A DNA stretch of 22,152 nucleotides from Gnetum montanum (Eukaryota; Streptophyta; Gnetopsida; Gnetales; Gnetaceae), in the NCBI GenBank assembly GCA_015680685.1, contig MNCI01028452.1:199630-221781 (forward strand). The letters run 5' to 3'. The translations under genes were made by a program, and so were the position numbers. Positions 1 through 10,148 of this stretch are shown piece after piece; position 1 is the stretch's first letter, and the number at the start of each line of letters is the position of its first letter. Under the pieces are notes generated by a model. It searched no databases. It was not told where the DNA came from and was given only the letters and a program-made list of their open reading frames with translations.

Positions 1-945
1 TAACATGATGCCTAAGTTCAATATTTTTAAATACTGCATCACACCGTAACCATCATCACCTTAACTGTTGCCATAATCGTAACCGTCACTGTAACCATAA
101 TCGTCGCTGTTTATAATAAGAATAAATATTCATTATTGCTGTAATCGTAACCATCACTATTTATTATAATAATAAATATTCAATATTACCCACTATTTAT
201 AATAATAAATATTCATTATTATCCACATCGAGCCTTACACGTGAGGGAATACGAAAAGATGAATGGGGAGCCCAAGGGTTAGGGGGCATCAATTGAACAA
301 AGATTTGACTCCTTTGCAGTGACTCTTTAGCTCCCTTGCATGTGGTGTGTGCATGTGAAAGAATACAAAGAGACGAATGGAAAGCTCAGGGTTAGGAGAC
401 ATTAATCGAGTAAAGATTCAACTCCTTGCTCTGATTCTTTAGCTCCCATGCATGTGGCACATGTGTGTGAGGGAATACAAAGAGATTAAACTAAATTGAC
501 ACTACAACATATATTTGTAATGCATATTCATTCGTGGAGATATAAAAAATCACATTACAAACGCATAAATAATGTTATTATTATATTACAGGCTTTTGTA
601 TATTGACATTATTGTTACAATGGACAAGATATGAATGATACTAACACCTTATTTATAATTATTATATTATAATTATTGTGGAATCCAATAAATGTTATGA
701 TATTATTATAATTAGAGAAATAATCCATAATTATAATTTGAGATATTATGGATTATAAGATTCATTGGAATGGTAAACATTTCATAATAAATAAAGCCAA
801 TATATGATGAAATATTACTCATAATCCATAATGTTAGAGATATTATTTTTTTCATTCATAATGCTAACCCATAATGATTATATCTCGATTATCATTATCC
901 ATAAGATATATATAATGAAATGATTATAAATTATTGACTATATTT
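1..945 (-). repeat. Helitron-related repeat, copy A (cut by window start)
   Basis: Begins inside the repeat: position 1 matches 11458 in copy B and about 14766 in copy C. In order it has a CCATCA/CGTAACC-rich stretch (about 40..115), several TTTATAATAATAAATATTCA units (about 110..220), three copies of a 113-bp unit (240..480) and a long AT-rich tail (about 500..945). The tail matches copy B closely until about 945. Strand is set by the Helitron coding remnant attached to copies B and C, whose 5' side this segment represents. No coding sequence of its own. Confidence 0.8.
240..490 (+). repeat. 113-bp minisatellite, about 2-3 units (copy A)
   Basis: The GTGAGGGAATAC-type unit start recurs at 240, 354 and 466 (spacings 114 and 112). 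Each unit includes a GACTCTTT(A/G)GCTCCC block, as in the larger array at 15020..15790. Confidence 0.85.
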
Positions 946-1910
946 ATGATGACTAGGAGAGCTCTCCTTAGCTATTCCAAAGAGATAAGAAAACTAAGAT
1001 ATAATTTTTTTACCATAATCAAGGACTCTCTTAGCCTTTGGCTAGTAGTTGACATCTAGGCCAAATTGATTATAGTGGAGCCACAATGTAGAATGCTCAA
1101 AAAAGCACTCAAGCATTTTGTTATTCTTCATCAATTCCACTTGAAAACAAAAACAAAGTTGTGTAAAAGTCCAACTAAAAACTTTTATTTTAACCTATTT
1201 CTTGCCATACATCATGTTGAAATTTTTATAGTGATTTTGAGAAACTCATGAAATTTAAACATATATTACTTTGCTTTAAAGTAAATTTATTTCTTTGCCA
1301 TGTTATCATTTTAGCACCTTTGTCCCAACAATTTCCTACTTGTATAATTTTTCAGTCTACCAAAATAATAACATGAGACCTTGTATAACAATTTTGCATC
1401 TATACACAATTACCTTCAATACATTTTTTAACAGTATTTACCCCAAGACATTATAAATGTATAAACCAGTTCTCTCTCGAACTATAATTCTTTTAAAAAC
1501 GTTAGTTTCCTGCATTTTAAGATTGATTGCAGACACATGCATAGGCACATATTTTGCTTTGCATTAAAATGTCCCATACTCATTCTCCACTACATAATGT
1601 GGAACTGTATTGACATCCTTCGTGCTAAAACCCTAAATGCCATTCTTATCAGCAAAGAATACTTCAGTTAAAAATCACATAATGCTCCTGGATATTCAGC
1701 CAACGAATATTGAAAACCACATTCAATTTCATGGCATTCACATAGCGATGTTCTCGATTTCTATAAATAGAATTCTTTTTATCAAAATATTACAAACATG
1801 ACTTGACCTTAGATGATCACTAACAATAACTTGGTAGAAATCAGTTGCTTACATACCTTGCATTCTATGAGATACCATTGTACGTACAATTACCATAACA
1901 TTGTTATCAA
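946..1910. other. AT-rich 3' flank of ENT, no gene seen
   Basis: Lies between repeat copy A and the ENT stop codon. It contains a 12-bp perfect palindrome GGAGAGCTCTCC near 957..968. The ENT 3' untranslated region must start at 1910 and run leftward, but I see no decisive polyadenylation signal. The 61-codon ORF at 1066..1251 resembles nothing known. Confidence 0.5.
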
Positions 1911-2698
1911 TTAGATAATCCAAAAGAAGGAAATCACAGATCCTGCAGCTAATCCAACCACCAGGAAGAGAACAATCAATATTCCAGCCACCTCCGACTC
2001 CTCCATTGGAACAATTTTCGGAGCAATTATCATGATGACACTTGTAAAGTAACCGTTAGTCAAGCCAAGTAAACAAGTTAGGAAGGAAACTGGAATTTCT
2101 GTTCCAAAGAAATGTGGTCCATGAATGCAGGCATAGAACAGGGGATAGAACAGCAACCTTGCAGCAGATGCAGCAACGGCAAGTCGAGCACTTTCAAGCA
2201 TAAAATGTGCTGTTAAAGACTTCCCTACTAAATCAAATACGTTGTAGCAGGTGATCAAAAAAATAGGATACCAATCTTTCAAATAGTGTGAATGCACGTC
2301 TTCAGTTATGAATCCTGGAAAGATTGAAAGTGTTACAAGATAAATCAAGGACAACCCAAATCCGAGCCATTTTACCTTTTTCAAAACATGCCACAGTTTT
2401 GACCACGTCATATTCTTATTTCCAAAATGTAGCTCTTTTAATGCACCGCTGTCTTCGGGATTATCTTGGTTACTTTCAGAGTCATCTCCAAGTAGGAAAG
2501 AAGATTCCTGTGATTTCTTCTTTAAATCATTGTAATATGCAATCACAGGCAACTTATGTACCAGATTGTAGCATATCACACAGACGACCATAAACACAAT
2601 ACTGACTGAGAAATATAGAATTGCACTAGCTCGCAGGCCACGTGCATTCTGTGGCATACAAGCTTTTGTCACTACCCTTAACGCAGAGATGATCATAC
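1911..2698 (-). CDS. ENT1: Equilibrative nucleoside transporter, exon 2 (residues 189-450)
   Basis: Second and last coding exon. The acceptor is gcgacag at 2699..2705, and the exon begins GT-ATG, completing Gly189 and giving SGMIISALRVVTKA, which continues the ENT alignment without gap. A large hydrophilic cytoplasmic loop (about residues 244-300, Lys-, Asp- and Ser-rich) separates the N- and C-terminal helix bundles. Conserved blocks follow: TLSIFPGFITEDV (about 311-323), DWYPI...YNVFDLVGK (about 330-348), RLLFYPLF (about 369-376) and LGLTNGYFTSVIM (about 399-411). A final hydrophobic helix ends in FFWII before TAA at 1913..1911. No stop, frameshift or missing block is visible, so the transporter looks functional. 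Sequence upstream of the acceptor stays open for 24 codons but does not match the family, so it is intron. Confidence 0.95.
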
Positions 2699-4688
2699 CT
2701 GTCGCCAATAACTCTTTATAAGTTACAGAAAAGAAACAATTTAAAACACTGGAAGGAATATTCAAAGTCAAACAGAATAATACACCTTTACAAACTCAAA
2801 CTACATAACAACCTAACAGAAGAAATTCTGAAATATCAAGTTTTTTCTTTTATGATACAATGACATACTGGATCGCTCTTGATAAAATTCAATGTAGCTT
2901 AATATCCTGAAATATTTGCAGATATTTTATGCCTTCTCTTATTATAGTTCTATTGGCTGGTGAGTGCATATCTCTATGCACAAGAAATCTAGCTGTTTCT
3001 CAATTCAAATGGATAGAATGGCAGGGCTGTCAAGTTTTTAGGCAATGCCCAAACTTTGCCTTTGTTTTCTTTCCATGCATTTCCATTTCATGTTGCCTTT
3101 GTTTTCGTTCCATGTATTTCTAAGTCATGTAGTTGTTAGAAGTCCTTATGTTAAAGTAAGGCACCAAGAAGACGGCTCGTAAGACATAAAAATAGCTTAG
3201 AAGTAGCATATTTTGAAAAATTGACACCAAAAAAAAAAAGTAAAGAAATTCATAGTCTTAATGTTGGTGACCCCAAATGTGACAAAATCCTCCCTTCTCC
3301 TCAGCAATAAAAGGAAGCCATGGTCCTCAATGTGAACAATGGAGCAGTGAAGTGATCGAAGATAAGCAGTGTGAAGATGTTTTTGCTTTTTCTCTTGCTT
3401 TATTTACTTGCCATTTGTTCTCCTCCATTAATGCTGCTCCAAAAGCTCCCTGCACTCACATTCTTGCAGCCATAGTTTCTCACAATGAAGCTCTCCCAAA
3501 TTTGCAAACCAATCATGCTCAATCCTCACATTTTCTTACAAATGATTCTCAAAATTGTTCTTACAACATCTCCCATTTTTAAAAGTTTGTTCTCACATCT
3601 TACAAAATTTTGTTCACAATTCTCACAAAACCCCTATTTTCACAAGGTGATTCCTAAGTTTGCCTCAAGTAGTGTTTGAAGACATACATCAAAGTGATGC
3701 TAAAAATATGTTTTATTGTATGCTTTTGTTCTTAGTTTTACACATGAATTTAGATGGTGAAAGTTTATATTACAAGTGTTTTGATTAAATGTTCAAAGGC
3801 CTTTCTTAAGATGGAAACCAGGTTTTCTCATGTAATCATTAATGCTTTTTTGTCCAATTATGTCTTAAACGTTGTAGCTAAAGATAGACATGTTGCCATG
3901 GTCAGTTGGGCCCCAGATTGTTTGAATTCAAAGTGTTTCTTGTGATTTGCAAGCATTTTAGAAAATAATCGGATTTGCAGAGATCGTTGCAAGTCACCTG
4001 CAGCGATATGGCACAATAAGGAACTGATAAAATTTCAAAAAACCAAAGACTATCATTGGAGCTATCCAGCGACGGGATTCTTCAGTATTGCCCGTCCCAA
4101 CTCCACTGATGGGTAGTGACCACAGCTTTTTGTAAATTTAAAAAAAAAGGAAAAAAAAAACAGGAGAACAGCATATTGGGTGCCACCACTGCCACGATAT
4201 CAAATGATAAAAGGAGTTTGCTTCAAGCAAAATCCAGTGAGGCTGGGCGATATGCCCGAAAACATGAAGAAACAAGATTATCAATTGCTACTAATTCCTG
4301 ACGATGTTTAGTGATTTTGCTGGATCTGATTTTTTTTTAATTAATTTGCAGATTCATCCCAGCAACCTCACCACAACCTTCCGCTGTATCAACTCCAAAT
4401 GAGTGAGCAAAAAGAATTTATTGATCAGCTTCTCACATTCTATTGAATTTAACAAGTACGATAGAATATTTTGAATAATATTCCAATTTTCAGTCCAATT
4501 AAAACTTTAACCGCAAAGCGCCGTTGCACTTCATTTCAGCAAAACGCTAGCAAATTCTGTTAACGTGTACATGTTAGCATACTTTGAAATAAGTTCTTAC
4601 TATTTAACATAGCTTTCAACTGGGATTCAGTATATCTATGGGCAACTTTATCTATTCGGTATTAAGGAATAATTATAAAAGTTTGGCC

Positions 4689-4732
4689 ATTATTCATATT
4701 TGAAGTACTAATTATTCATATTTGAAGTACTA
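4689..4732 (+). repeat. 22-bp exact tandem repeat at LINE target site
   Basis: Two perfect adjacent 22-bp copies (4689..4710, 4711..4732), the second overlapping the 5' target-site duplication of the LINE. Confidence 0.95.
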
Positions 4733-4733
4733 T

Positions 4734-6233
4734 CCCGAAGAATAAGGGTGGCTTAGGCCTTTTAAACTCCTATAAGCAAGGAATTACCCTGGTTGCTAAG
4801 TGGTTGGTACAGCATTTAGATGCCTTAGATATTATAGGGACCCTCCTCCAATTAAGGCTTCATCAAGCATTTCCTAAAAATAAGCCCTTCTGGAAAGGCA
4901 TCCATTTTGTCAATTGGATCCTTTCCCCCCTCACTATCATTCTTCCCAGATCTCATGTTTTCAAAAGCATTTGGAGGGCTTGGCAAATTCTACACACTCA
5001 CATTGACTAGACTAACGTTAAAATCAACCCTACTATCCTCTCTANGGCTACCTCGTGGTATCGAAAAGGTGTCATTTCCTTGAATTGTCTTAGGCTGGCT
5101 AGTCATTGGATTTCAAGGGTCGAGTTTAACACTTTGTATGTGGAGTCGACTGTAATGAACCATTGCCTAGTTCAAATTTACTCTTTTCTCCACGGTCACT
5201 GGCATCTTGATGTTACAATGCAAAGCCTTTTTCATGGCCTTCAATGGCTTAATGGGGTTAAACTCTTGCCCTACCGGCCATCTGTCCCCTTTCATCTCAT
5301 GCATGACCCATCTGAAGTCATTCAACGTTGCAATAAGTATTGGCACAAACAAGAGTCAAAAACATTTTGGATCCCTCTCTTCCAACATATTTGGAAACTT
5401 CCAAGCCTCCCCAAAATTAAGCAGTTCCTCTGGTGTCTCCTCCACCACGGTCTACCTATTGGAAAATGTTTAGAATATCTAGGGATTCCCAATCCCAATT
5501 GCCCTCTATGTGGTGGACAAGATGACTTTGTCCATGTATTTTGAAAATGTTCCTTTGCTCAACATGTGTGGCAATGGGCTTTTAAAGCTTTTCCATCATA
5601 CAAGCTATCTCAAGAGGATGCCATATTCGGATTCTTGAACATTACTTCTGCTAATCTTAATTTTCTGTGGAAAGTTATTAGGCCTACTATTTTATATTAT
5701 ATTTGGAAGCGAAGATGCAATGTTCTATTTCAAAAGACAAATTATTCTAATAAATGTTTGCTTACCAGGTTGGAGAAGTTGCAGATCTTTCGCCTCACCC
5801 ATTTTCAACTCACATCTCAAGCATCCAAGTTCAATCTAGACAATCATCAATTGGTTCATCTCTTGCAGCTATGGGAAAGACCTGTGTGTTCCAGTTACAC
5901 TTAGCATCAGCAATCTCTGCAAGGAAGCTTTCCCTTTTAATTAAGTGGAGTCACCATTGGAACTCTCTCTATTCTTAATTGAGAGCTCTTTGCCTCATCT
6001 AATTCTATGTCATTCTATTTTGTAACAAACCAGTATGTGCAGACATTTGGTTGTGCCCCAACTTGGGTTTCCTCCTTTAATACTTGTTTATTTCTACGGT
6101 GTTTCCCGAGTGTCATTCACAATGCTCTCAATTTTCCCTTTCCTTTAACCCTATTACTTATTCAAGTTGTTGTAATTGATGCACCTTTAATTTCAATAAA
6201 ACTTTCTTTTCGGGGTCTCACACCCCCCCCCCA
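4734..6233 (+). mobile_element. 5'-truncated LINE (non-LTR retrotransposon) 3' end
   Basis: About 1.5 kb of LINE 3' end inserted in the ENT intron, in the orientation opposite to ENT. It is bounded by a perfect 16-bp duplication (4718..4733 and 6234..6249, ATATTTGAAGTACTAT). The body starts inside the reverse transcriptase C-terminal region at a KGGLGL motif. It ends after an AATAAA-like signal (6195..6200) with a run of ten C at 6223..6232 and two A, rather than a clear poly(A) tail. Absence of the 5' part fits incomplete target-primed reverse transcription. The exact duplication suggests a fairly recent insertion. Confidence 0.88.
4735..5904 (+). pseudogene. LINE ORF2 C-terminal fragment (RT tail plus zf-RVT)
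   Basis: One reading frame runs from the truncated 5' end to TAG at 5902..5904, about 389 codons, broken only by in-frame TAG (5008..5010) and TGA (5542..5544) plus one N at 5045. The start resembles the LINE reverse transcriptase end (PKNKGGLGLLNSYKQG, then an AKWL block). The later part is the plant LINE zinc-binding domain (zf-RVT): HIWKLPSLPKIKQFLWCLL, then CPLCGG...H...KC, the CxxC/H/C ligand pattern, with the second stop just before the last Cys block. No endonuclease or catalytic RT motifs remain, so it cannot mobilise itself. Two stops in over 1.1 kb imply limited decay. Confidence 0.88.
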
Positions 6234-6696
6234 ATATTTGAAGTACTATTTATATATAATAGATATTTAAAACATATAATAATAAAACTTATCAAATTTA
6301 TATACAGATTCTTGATATTCATATGTAATGAAAGCTTAAAATAGGAATCTTTACATATAATGAAAGTTTAAAATAGGGATTTGCTCAAAAAAGAAAAAAA
6401 ATGCAAGTCTGAAAATGCAGGAAGACAAAAATTTAAATTTCAGATCCAGAATGCACTGAGCTTGTTGTTCTTCATCTAGATAATTGTTTGTTGTGGCCTT
6501 TGGTCATTGTAAGACATAAAAAATAAAAAATTCAAGAAGATGCAAGCAAAAGATAAAACTTTGACCTTTAAGTTAGGGTTACAATTTGGGAGGAAGAGTG
6601 TAGATTCAAATGCAGAATAATGGTTTTGAATCTGCCAATATTTGGAATTATTGGGTAGACTCTAAACCTGTTGATAGTCACATTTATTCATTGAAA

Positions 6697-6772
6697 ATTC
6701 ACCAAATACTATTAATGAATAATGTTTATCTAGAATTCACCAAATACTATTAATGAATAATGTTTATCTAGA
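6697..6772 (+). repeat. 38-bp exact tandem duplication in the intron
   Basis: Two perfect adjacent copies of a 38-bp unit starting at 6697 and 6735. No coding content; a recent slippage or break-repair duplication is likely. Confidence 0.95.
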
Positions 6773-8205
6773 AATGTAGTTATCGGGCGAATATTCACAG
6801 AATTGGCCGATATTTGTGAATATTCATTGAACTTTCTATCTATTTGCAACCAGGCACATAAAATAAAAAAAATTAGGAGATTGTGATTAAAATGTGAGAA
6901 GAAAAAACCAACTGCTATAAACATATTACATCATTACTTTAAGATCCATAATCACTATCAATCTCCTAGTCATAAGGCTTGGGCTCAAGTCTAGGTACAG
7001 CCACTCAAAAAGATGTTAGGCTTTTGCTCATCTACCAACCTTCCCAGACCCACTGGGTGAGATAAGCATTGAACCTATAGGTGATGACCCTTTATTTAAG
7101 ATTCATCATCATTACCAATGCTACAAAACACAAAAAATAAAGAACTTTATTATTATTATTACGAGAACAAGGAAAATTTCGATCTGTTATAATCAGGGAA
7201 CCGATGACAGAACTCCCAAATTTTTAGAATCAGTGTTAGAAGGGCATGTCGGCTACGTTATCTAGCATATGTACTATCAGGAAGCAACAGCAGTCACAAC
7301 CTTCTGTCCTCATTGCATCCTCATTCTTGGTGTACTTGTTGTATCTCTAGTCCTTGAAAATATGACATGTCCTTTTTGTAGAATCCTTACAACTAATTAT
7401 TCAACTGTGTGTTAGCTAAATTGGTTGCCTATCAAAGAAGTCAAATCAGCATTTCCTGATTAATGGATATCTGTTTGCTAAACCGTCCCGCCAATAACTG
7501 ATGCACTGATATTACAGTAAGCAACAGTTGAGACACTGGCATTTTGATTTTCACTGCATTTTTGTTTCTACATTTTCTTCCAAGAAATACTCGTGTTAGT
7601 AGAACCGGCATTGCTAGCAGCAAAGTAAGGCACAAAAATCACAGCTTCTGAACCCATACACAAGCACAAGAACAACTCTAGCATCTCAGATAAACGAATA
7701 ACCCAGCAATTCAATATACATGTATGACAAAGCTATCAGCACTTAACAGCTTTAACAGTAAACAACAAAACTTTCTCCGTTACCCATAAGTTCCAACTAC
7801 TACTTTGGTGAATTTATTCCAGCACTGCCTAGACCAAACCATCCAGACTTACCTACCTACCACATCCACGAACCTAAACGTTCACCCATTTTAGATCACT
7901 ACGAATCTCATCTAGAAGTCAAAAAGCATCAAGCCAACAATAATATCTCCCCAGAACAATATACACCGCTGATGCTGAATAAAAAAACAGAAGAAATACA
8001 AACAGAAGCAACACAAACGGAAGAATTAGCCAATTCTTCTTCTACATCACTAGTCAATTAGGGCAAAGAATTTTCCTTTGGAATTGGCTGTTTCCGGTAA
8101 CGATTACGGCTTCCACTGAAAAAGCAGCAGCAACAAACAAAAAAACACACAGAATTCCCGAGACACAAACGCACAATTACAGAGCTAAAGCCAAGAAACA
8201 AAAAC

Positions 8206-8770
8206 CTGAAGCAGCAGTTCCGGCGACGACAGCCTGCATATACTGCGGGGGAAGTTCACCAGCGGAGCCGATAAGACTACCCTGCATGAGCGAATCGCCG
8301 AGGCCGCACACAACCACAGCAGCAACAATGACGACGTACGCGGAATCGATCCCGGGACGGCCGCGGATGACAGCGAAATCCAGAGCAGGAACGAGCACCA
8401 GCGTAGCCAGGAATACGAAGAGCCCCAGATTGATCCGCAGACGCGCATCTGAAGCAGATCCTCCCTTTGCAGCAGCCCACCAGAGGAGGACCACGATGAA
8501 GAAAAGGCAGGGCACCATATACGAGACTGCAAAAACTCTGTCCACATGACGCCCTGGAAATATGTAATTGAAGTAGTCCACTGCTGTTATGAAGGCGTTC
8601 CAGGGCAGCAGAAATCCTGCTCCCAGAATGTAGTACGATATGTATGCAAGATTGTATGAATCCCGTGGCGCCCTCGGGTCAGAAACAAAGGATGATGATG
8701 ATAGTCCTGCTGCAGCAGCAACAACGACGCTGGATTCTTCTTCATTTTCTTGCTCCTGGAATTTGCCCAT
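8206..8770 (-). CDS. ENT1: Equilibrative nucleoside transporter, exon 1 (residues 1-188)
   Basis: First coding exon of an ENT-family (SLC29-type) membrane carrier for nucleosides. The ATG at 8770..8768 has A at -3 and G at +4. An acidic, Ala/Ser-rich N-tail (residues 1-35) precedes transmembrane segments. The motif PWNAFITAVDYF lies at about residues 56-67 and GLGDSLMQGSLIG at about 156-168, followed by a PPQYMQAVVAGTAAS run; all match the plant ENT1/ENT8 clade. The exon ends at a consensus donor (TTCAG then gtttttg, intron starting at 8205) in phase 1, leaving one base of Gly189. Spliced to 1911..2698 the protein is 450 residues, the length I recall for Arabidopsis ENT1. In that plant ENT1 is reported as a proton-coupled transporter exporting nucleosides from the vacuole; the same role here is inference. 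The exon is clearly GC-richer than exon 2. ENT8 is the main alternative name. Confidence 0.95.
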
Positions 8771-8782
8771 CTTTGGTTTTCT

Positions 8783-8911
8783 TCAGGATTTGGGAATGGA
8801 GCTCTTGTTGCTGTTTCTTCTTCCTCCTCTTCTTCTTCTGCTACTGTTGCTGCTGCAGCTGCTTTTCTCTGCAACTTCGCTGATTCTGGAGACAAACAGA
8901 ATCTTCTGCAT
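8783..8911 (-). CDS. Possible upstream ORF (42 codons) in the ENT leader
   Basis: ATG at 8911..8909 opens a 42-codon frame ending in TGA at 8785..8783, twelve nucleotides before the ENT start codon and in the same reading frame. The predicted peptide is Ser- and Arg-rich with an RRRRGGRR stretch, reflecting the purine repeats in the leader. If transcription starts at the TATA-guided position, this ATG would sit only a few nucleotides from the cap and might be skipped; with a more upstream start it would be scanned first and could reduce ENT translation. The frame is seen directly; its presence in mRNA and any function are inference. Confidence 0.3.
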   Translation of the reverse strand: MQKILFVSRISEVAEKSSCSSNSSRRRRGGRRNSNKSSIPKS

Positions 8912-8944
8912 GTGAATGTTATGGGTAAGTGGAGTTTGGTAGAG

Positions 8945-8952
8945 TTTTTATA
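8945..8952 (-). promoter_or_regulatory. Candidate TATA box of the ENT gene
   Basis: The minus strand reads TAATATAAAAACTC here, a good plant TATA match. It lies about 175 bp before the ENT start codon and would place a transcription start near 8915..8920. The leader would then be purine-rich with AGA and AGC runs. No transcript supports it, and an upstream start is possible. Confidence 0.35.
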
Positions 8953-8978
8953 TTACAGAAAAGCTAACAGCACAGGTT

Positions 8979-9305
8979 TTACAATTCCGACATGGTTGCA
9001 GCAGGAACCTTGGCGTGGTTGTTGATGATTTCATAGCCAATGAACCGCTCTTCGCTTTGATTAGGTAGAGGCAGGCTGCTTGCTTGCTTGCTGCGTAGAA
9101 AACGTGTTGTTAAATGAAATTCCTTGGCGACGAATGGAATGGCCTGTCTTCTCTTCTTCATCTTCCTCTTGTCGTACTGCCGTCTCTCTTCCTCTCGTTG
9201 TACTGTCGTCGTTTGCTTGGAGAGAAAAAGAGATGAGATATTATGGGATGGCAGAATAGGAATTGTGTGACCATTAAAAAAGGTCCGCCAGAAAAATCCA
9301 AGCAT
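8979..9305 (-). CDS. Unrecognised 108-codon ORF upstream of ENT
   Basis: An ATG-initiated minus-strand frame with TAA at 8981..8979, ending 27 nt before the candidate ENT TATA box. The product is basic in the middle (REEERRQYDKRKMKKRRQA) and resembles no family I know. It has no membrane segment or domain. It could be chance within the ENT promoter or an extended leader. Confidence 0.12.
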   Translation of the reverse strand: MLGFFWRTFFNGHTIPILPSHNISSLFLSKQTTTVQREEERRQYDKRKMKKRRQAIPFVAKEFHLTTRFLRSKQASSLPLPNQSEERFIGYEIINNHAKVPAATMSEL

Positions 9306-9953
9306 TTTTAATACGTGTTGTTCATTTTTAGTAGCGCAGTAGAACGCGTACCGGTGTCATGGTTGACGGCATAAAACTAGCATACCATGTGTAGGCTAGT
9401 GACTAAAAAGCTATAATAATAACTAACTTAGATAGATATATATATATATATTGGTCAAGATGATTTAAAAAAAACATAACGTTAACCAGACTACTGAATG
9501 AATGAGGTAATAAGATAATTAAAAACACAATCACTCATCCTTACTCTGTTTCCTACCACTTACCCAATTTAGTTTCGATCAAAAGTCTGTCCCACCACGT
9601 TGCGTGGCACAGCACAAGCAAATTCCAGAAGACGACGGAGCAAAGCAACGGATGCACGGCGGCAAAACCTCCAACTTTGCAAGTTCTCTGTTTCGAAAAC
9701 CTTAACTTTTTGGCAAATTAGGGTTATGCAGCGTAATGTCAAAAAACAGCACGCCGCAAACATCAGGGATGACAAATGTTCAAGGCTTCAACAAACACTT
9801 AGTTTTTTTTTACAGGTGCACTATTTTACGCTGGATTACGTTGTGAAGCATAATTTAGCGTAGCGCATTGTAATTCAAGCATGGACAACGGTGGCTTATT
9901 ACAAGTATGTGATACGCTCTCCAGCGTATTGTTGCATAATCAAGAAGTAACCT

Positions 9954-9962
9954 GGCGCCAAA
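9954..9962 (-). promoter_or_regulatory. E2F-consensus-like site TTTGGCGCC
   Basis: Perfect match to the plant E2F core on the minus strand, inside the inverted-repeat element. A single short match can occur by chance. Confidence 0.25.
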
Positions 9963-9982
9963 TTCCCAGTTTAAATATGACC

Positions 9983-10148
9983 AAGAGGGTAAAACTAAAT
10001 TGGGTAAGTGGTAAAGAAATAGAGGAGGGATTTAAGAGCAAACTTGACTGAGAGGGTAAAACTAAATTGGGTAAGTGGTAGAGAAATAGAGGAGAGATTT
10101 AAGAGCAAACTTAACTGAGAGGGTAAAACTAAATTGGGTAAGTGGTAA
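9983..10148 (+). repeat. 67-bp tandem repeats grading into right inverted repeat
   Basis: GAGGGTAAAACTAAATTGGG recurs with 67-bp spacing three times (TTGGG at 10000, 10067 and 10134). The last copy is the inner edge of the right inverted repeat, so the array arose by amplification of the inner arm. The left arm has one copy only. Confidence 0.9.

Larger units (their letters stand above)
2699..8204 (-). other. Single 5.5-kb phase-1 intron of the ENT gene
   Basis: GT donor at 8205..8204 side of exon 1 and AG acceptor at 2700..2699 join exons 1 and 2 in frame with no missing protein block, so no further coding exon is expected inside. The intron holds a 5'-truncated LINE (4734..6233), a 22-bp exact tandem repeat (4689..4732) and a 38-bp exact tandem duplication (6697..6772). 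A weak SINE-like stretch lies near 6960..7125. The parts 2772..4688 and 6250..8100 are otherwise AT-rich, with no protein or RNA gene I recognise; short ORFs at 3352..3679 and 7441..7635 have no family resemblance. The intron is defined by the protein alignment; transcript data were not available. Confidence 0.9.

Noticed and set aside
1911-2771. Exon 2 starting at the upstream ATG (2771) as an independent gene
   Set aside because: The first 24 residues do not match ENT proteins, while the acceptor at 2699 restores the family sequence exactly in phase with exon 1.
3352-3679. Possible small secreted protein or LTR-like start with a hydrophobic frame near 3378
   Set aside because: The frame is short and stops after about 30 codons; no terminal repeats or family match seen.
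8185-8549. Several long overlapping ORFs on both strands across ENT exon 1
   Set aside because: They are other-frame shadows of a GC-rich, conserved transporter exon.
8587-8895. A 102-codon minus frame overlapping the ENT start as an overlapping uORF
   Set aside because: Its first codon is TTG, not ATG, and no ATG opens that frame upstream of the ENT start.
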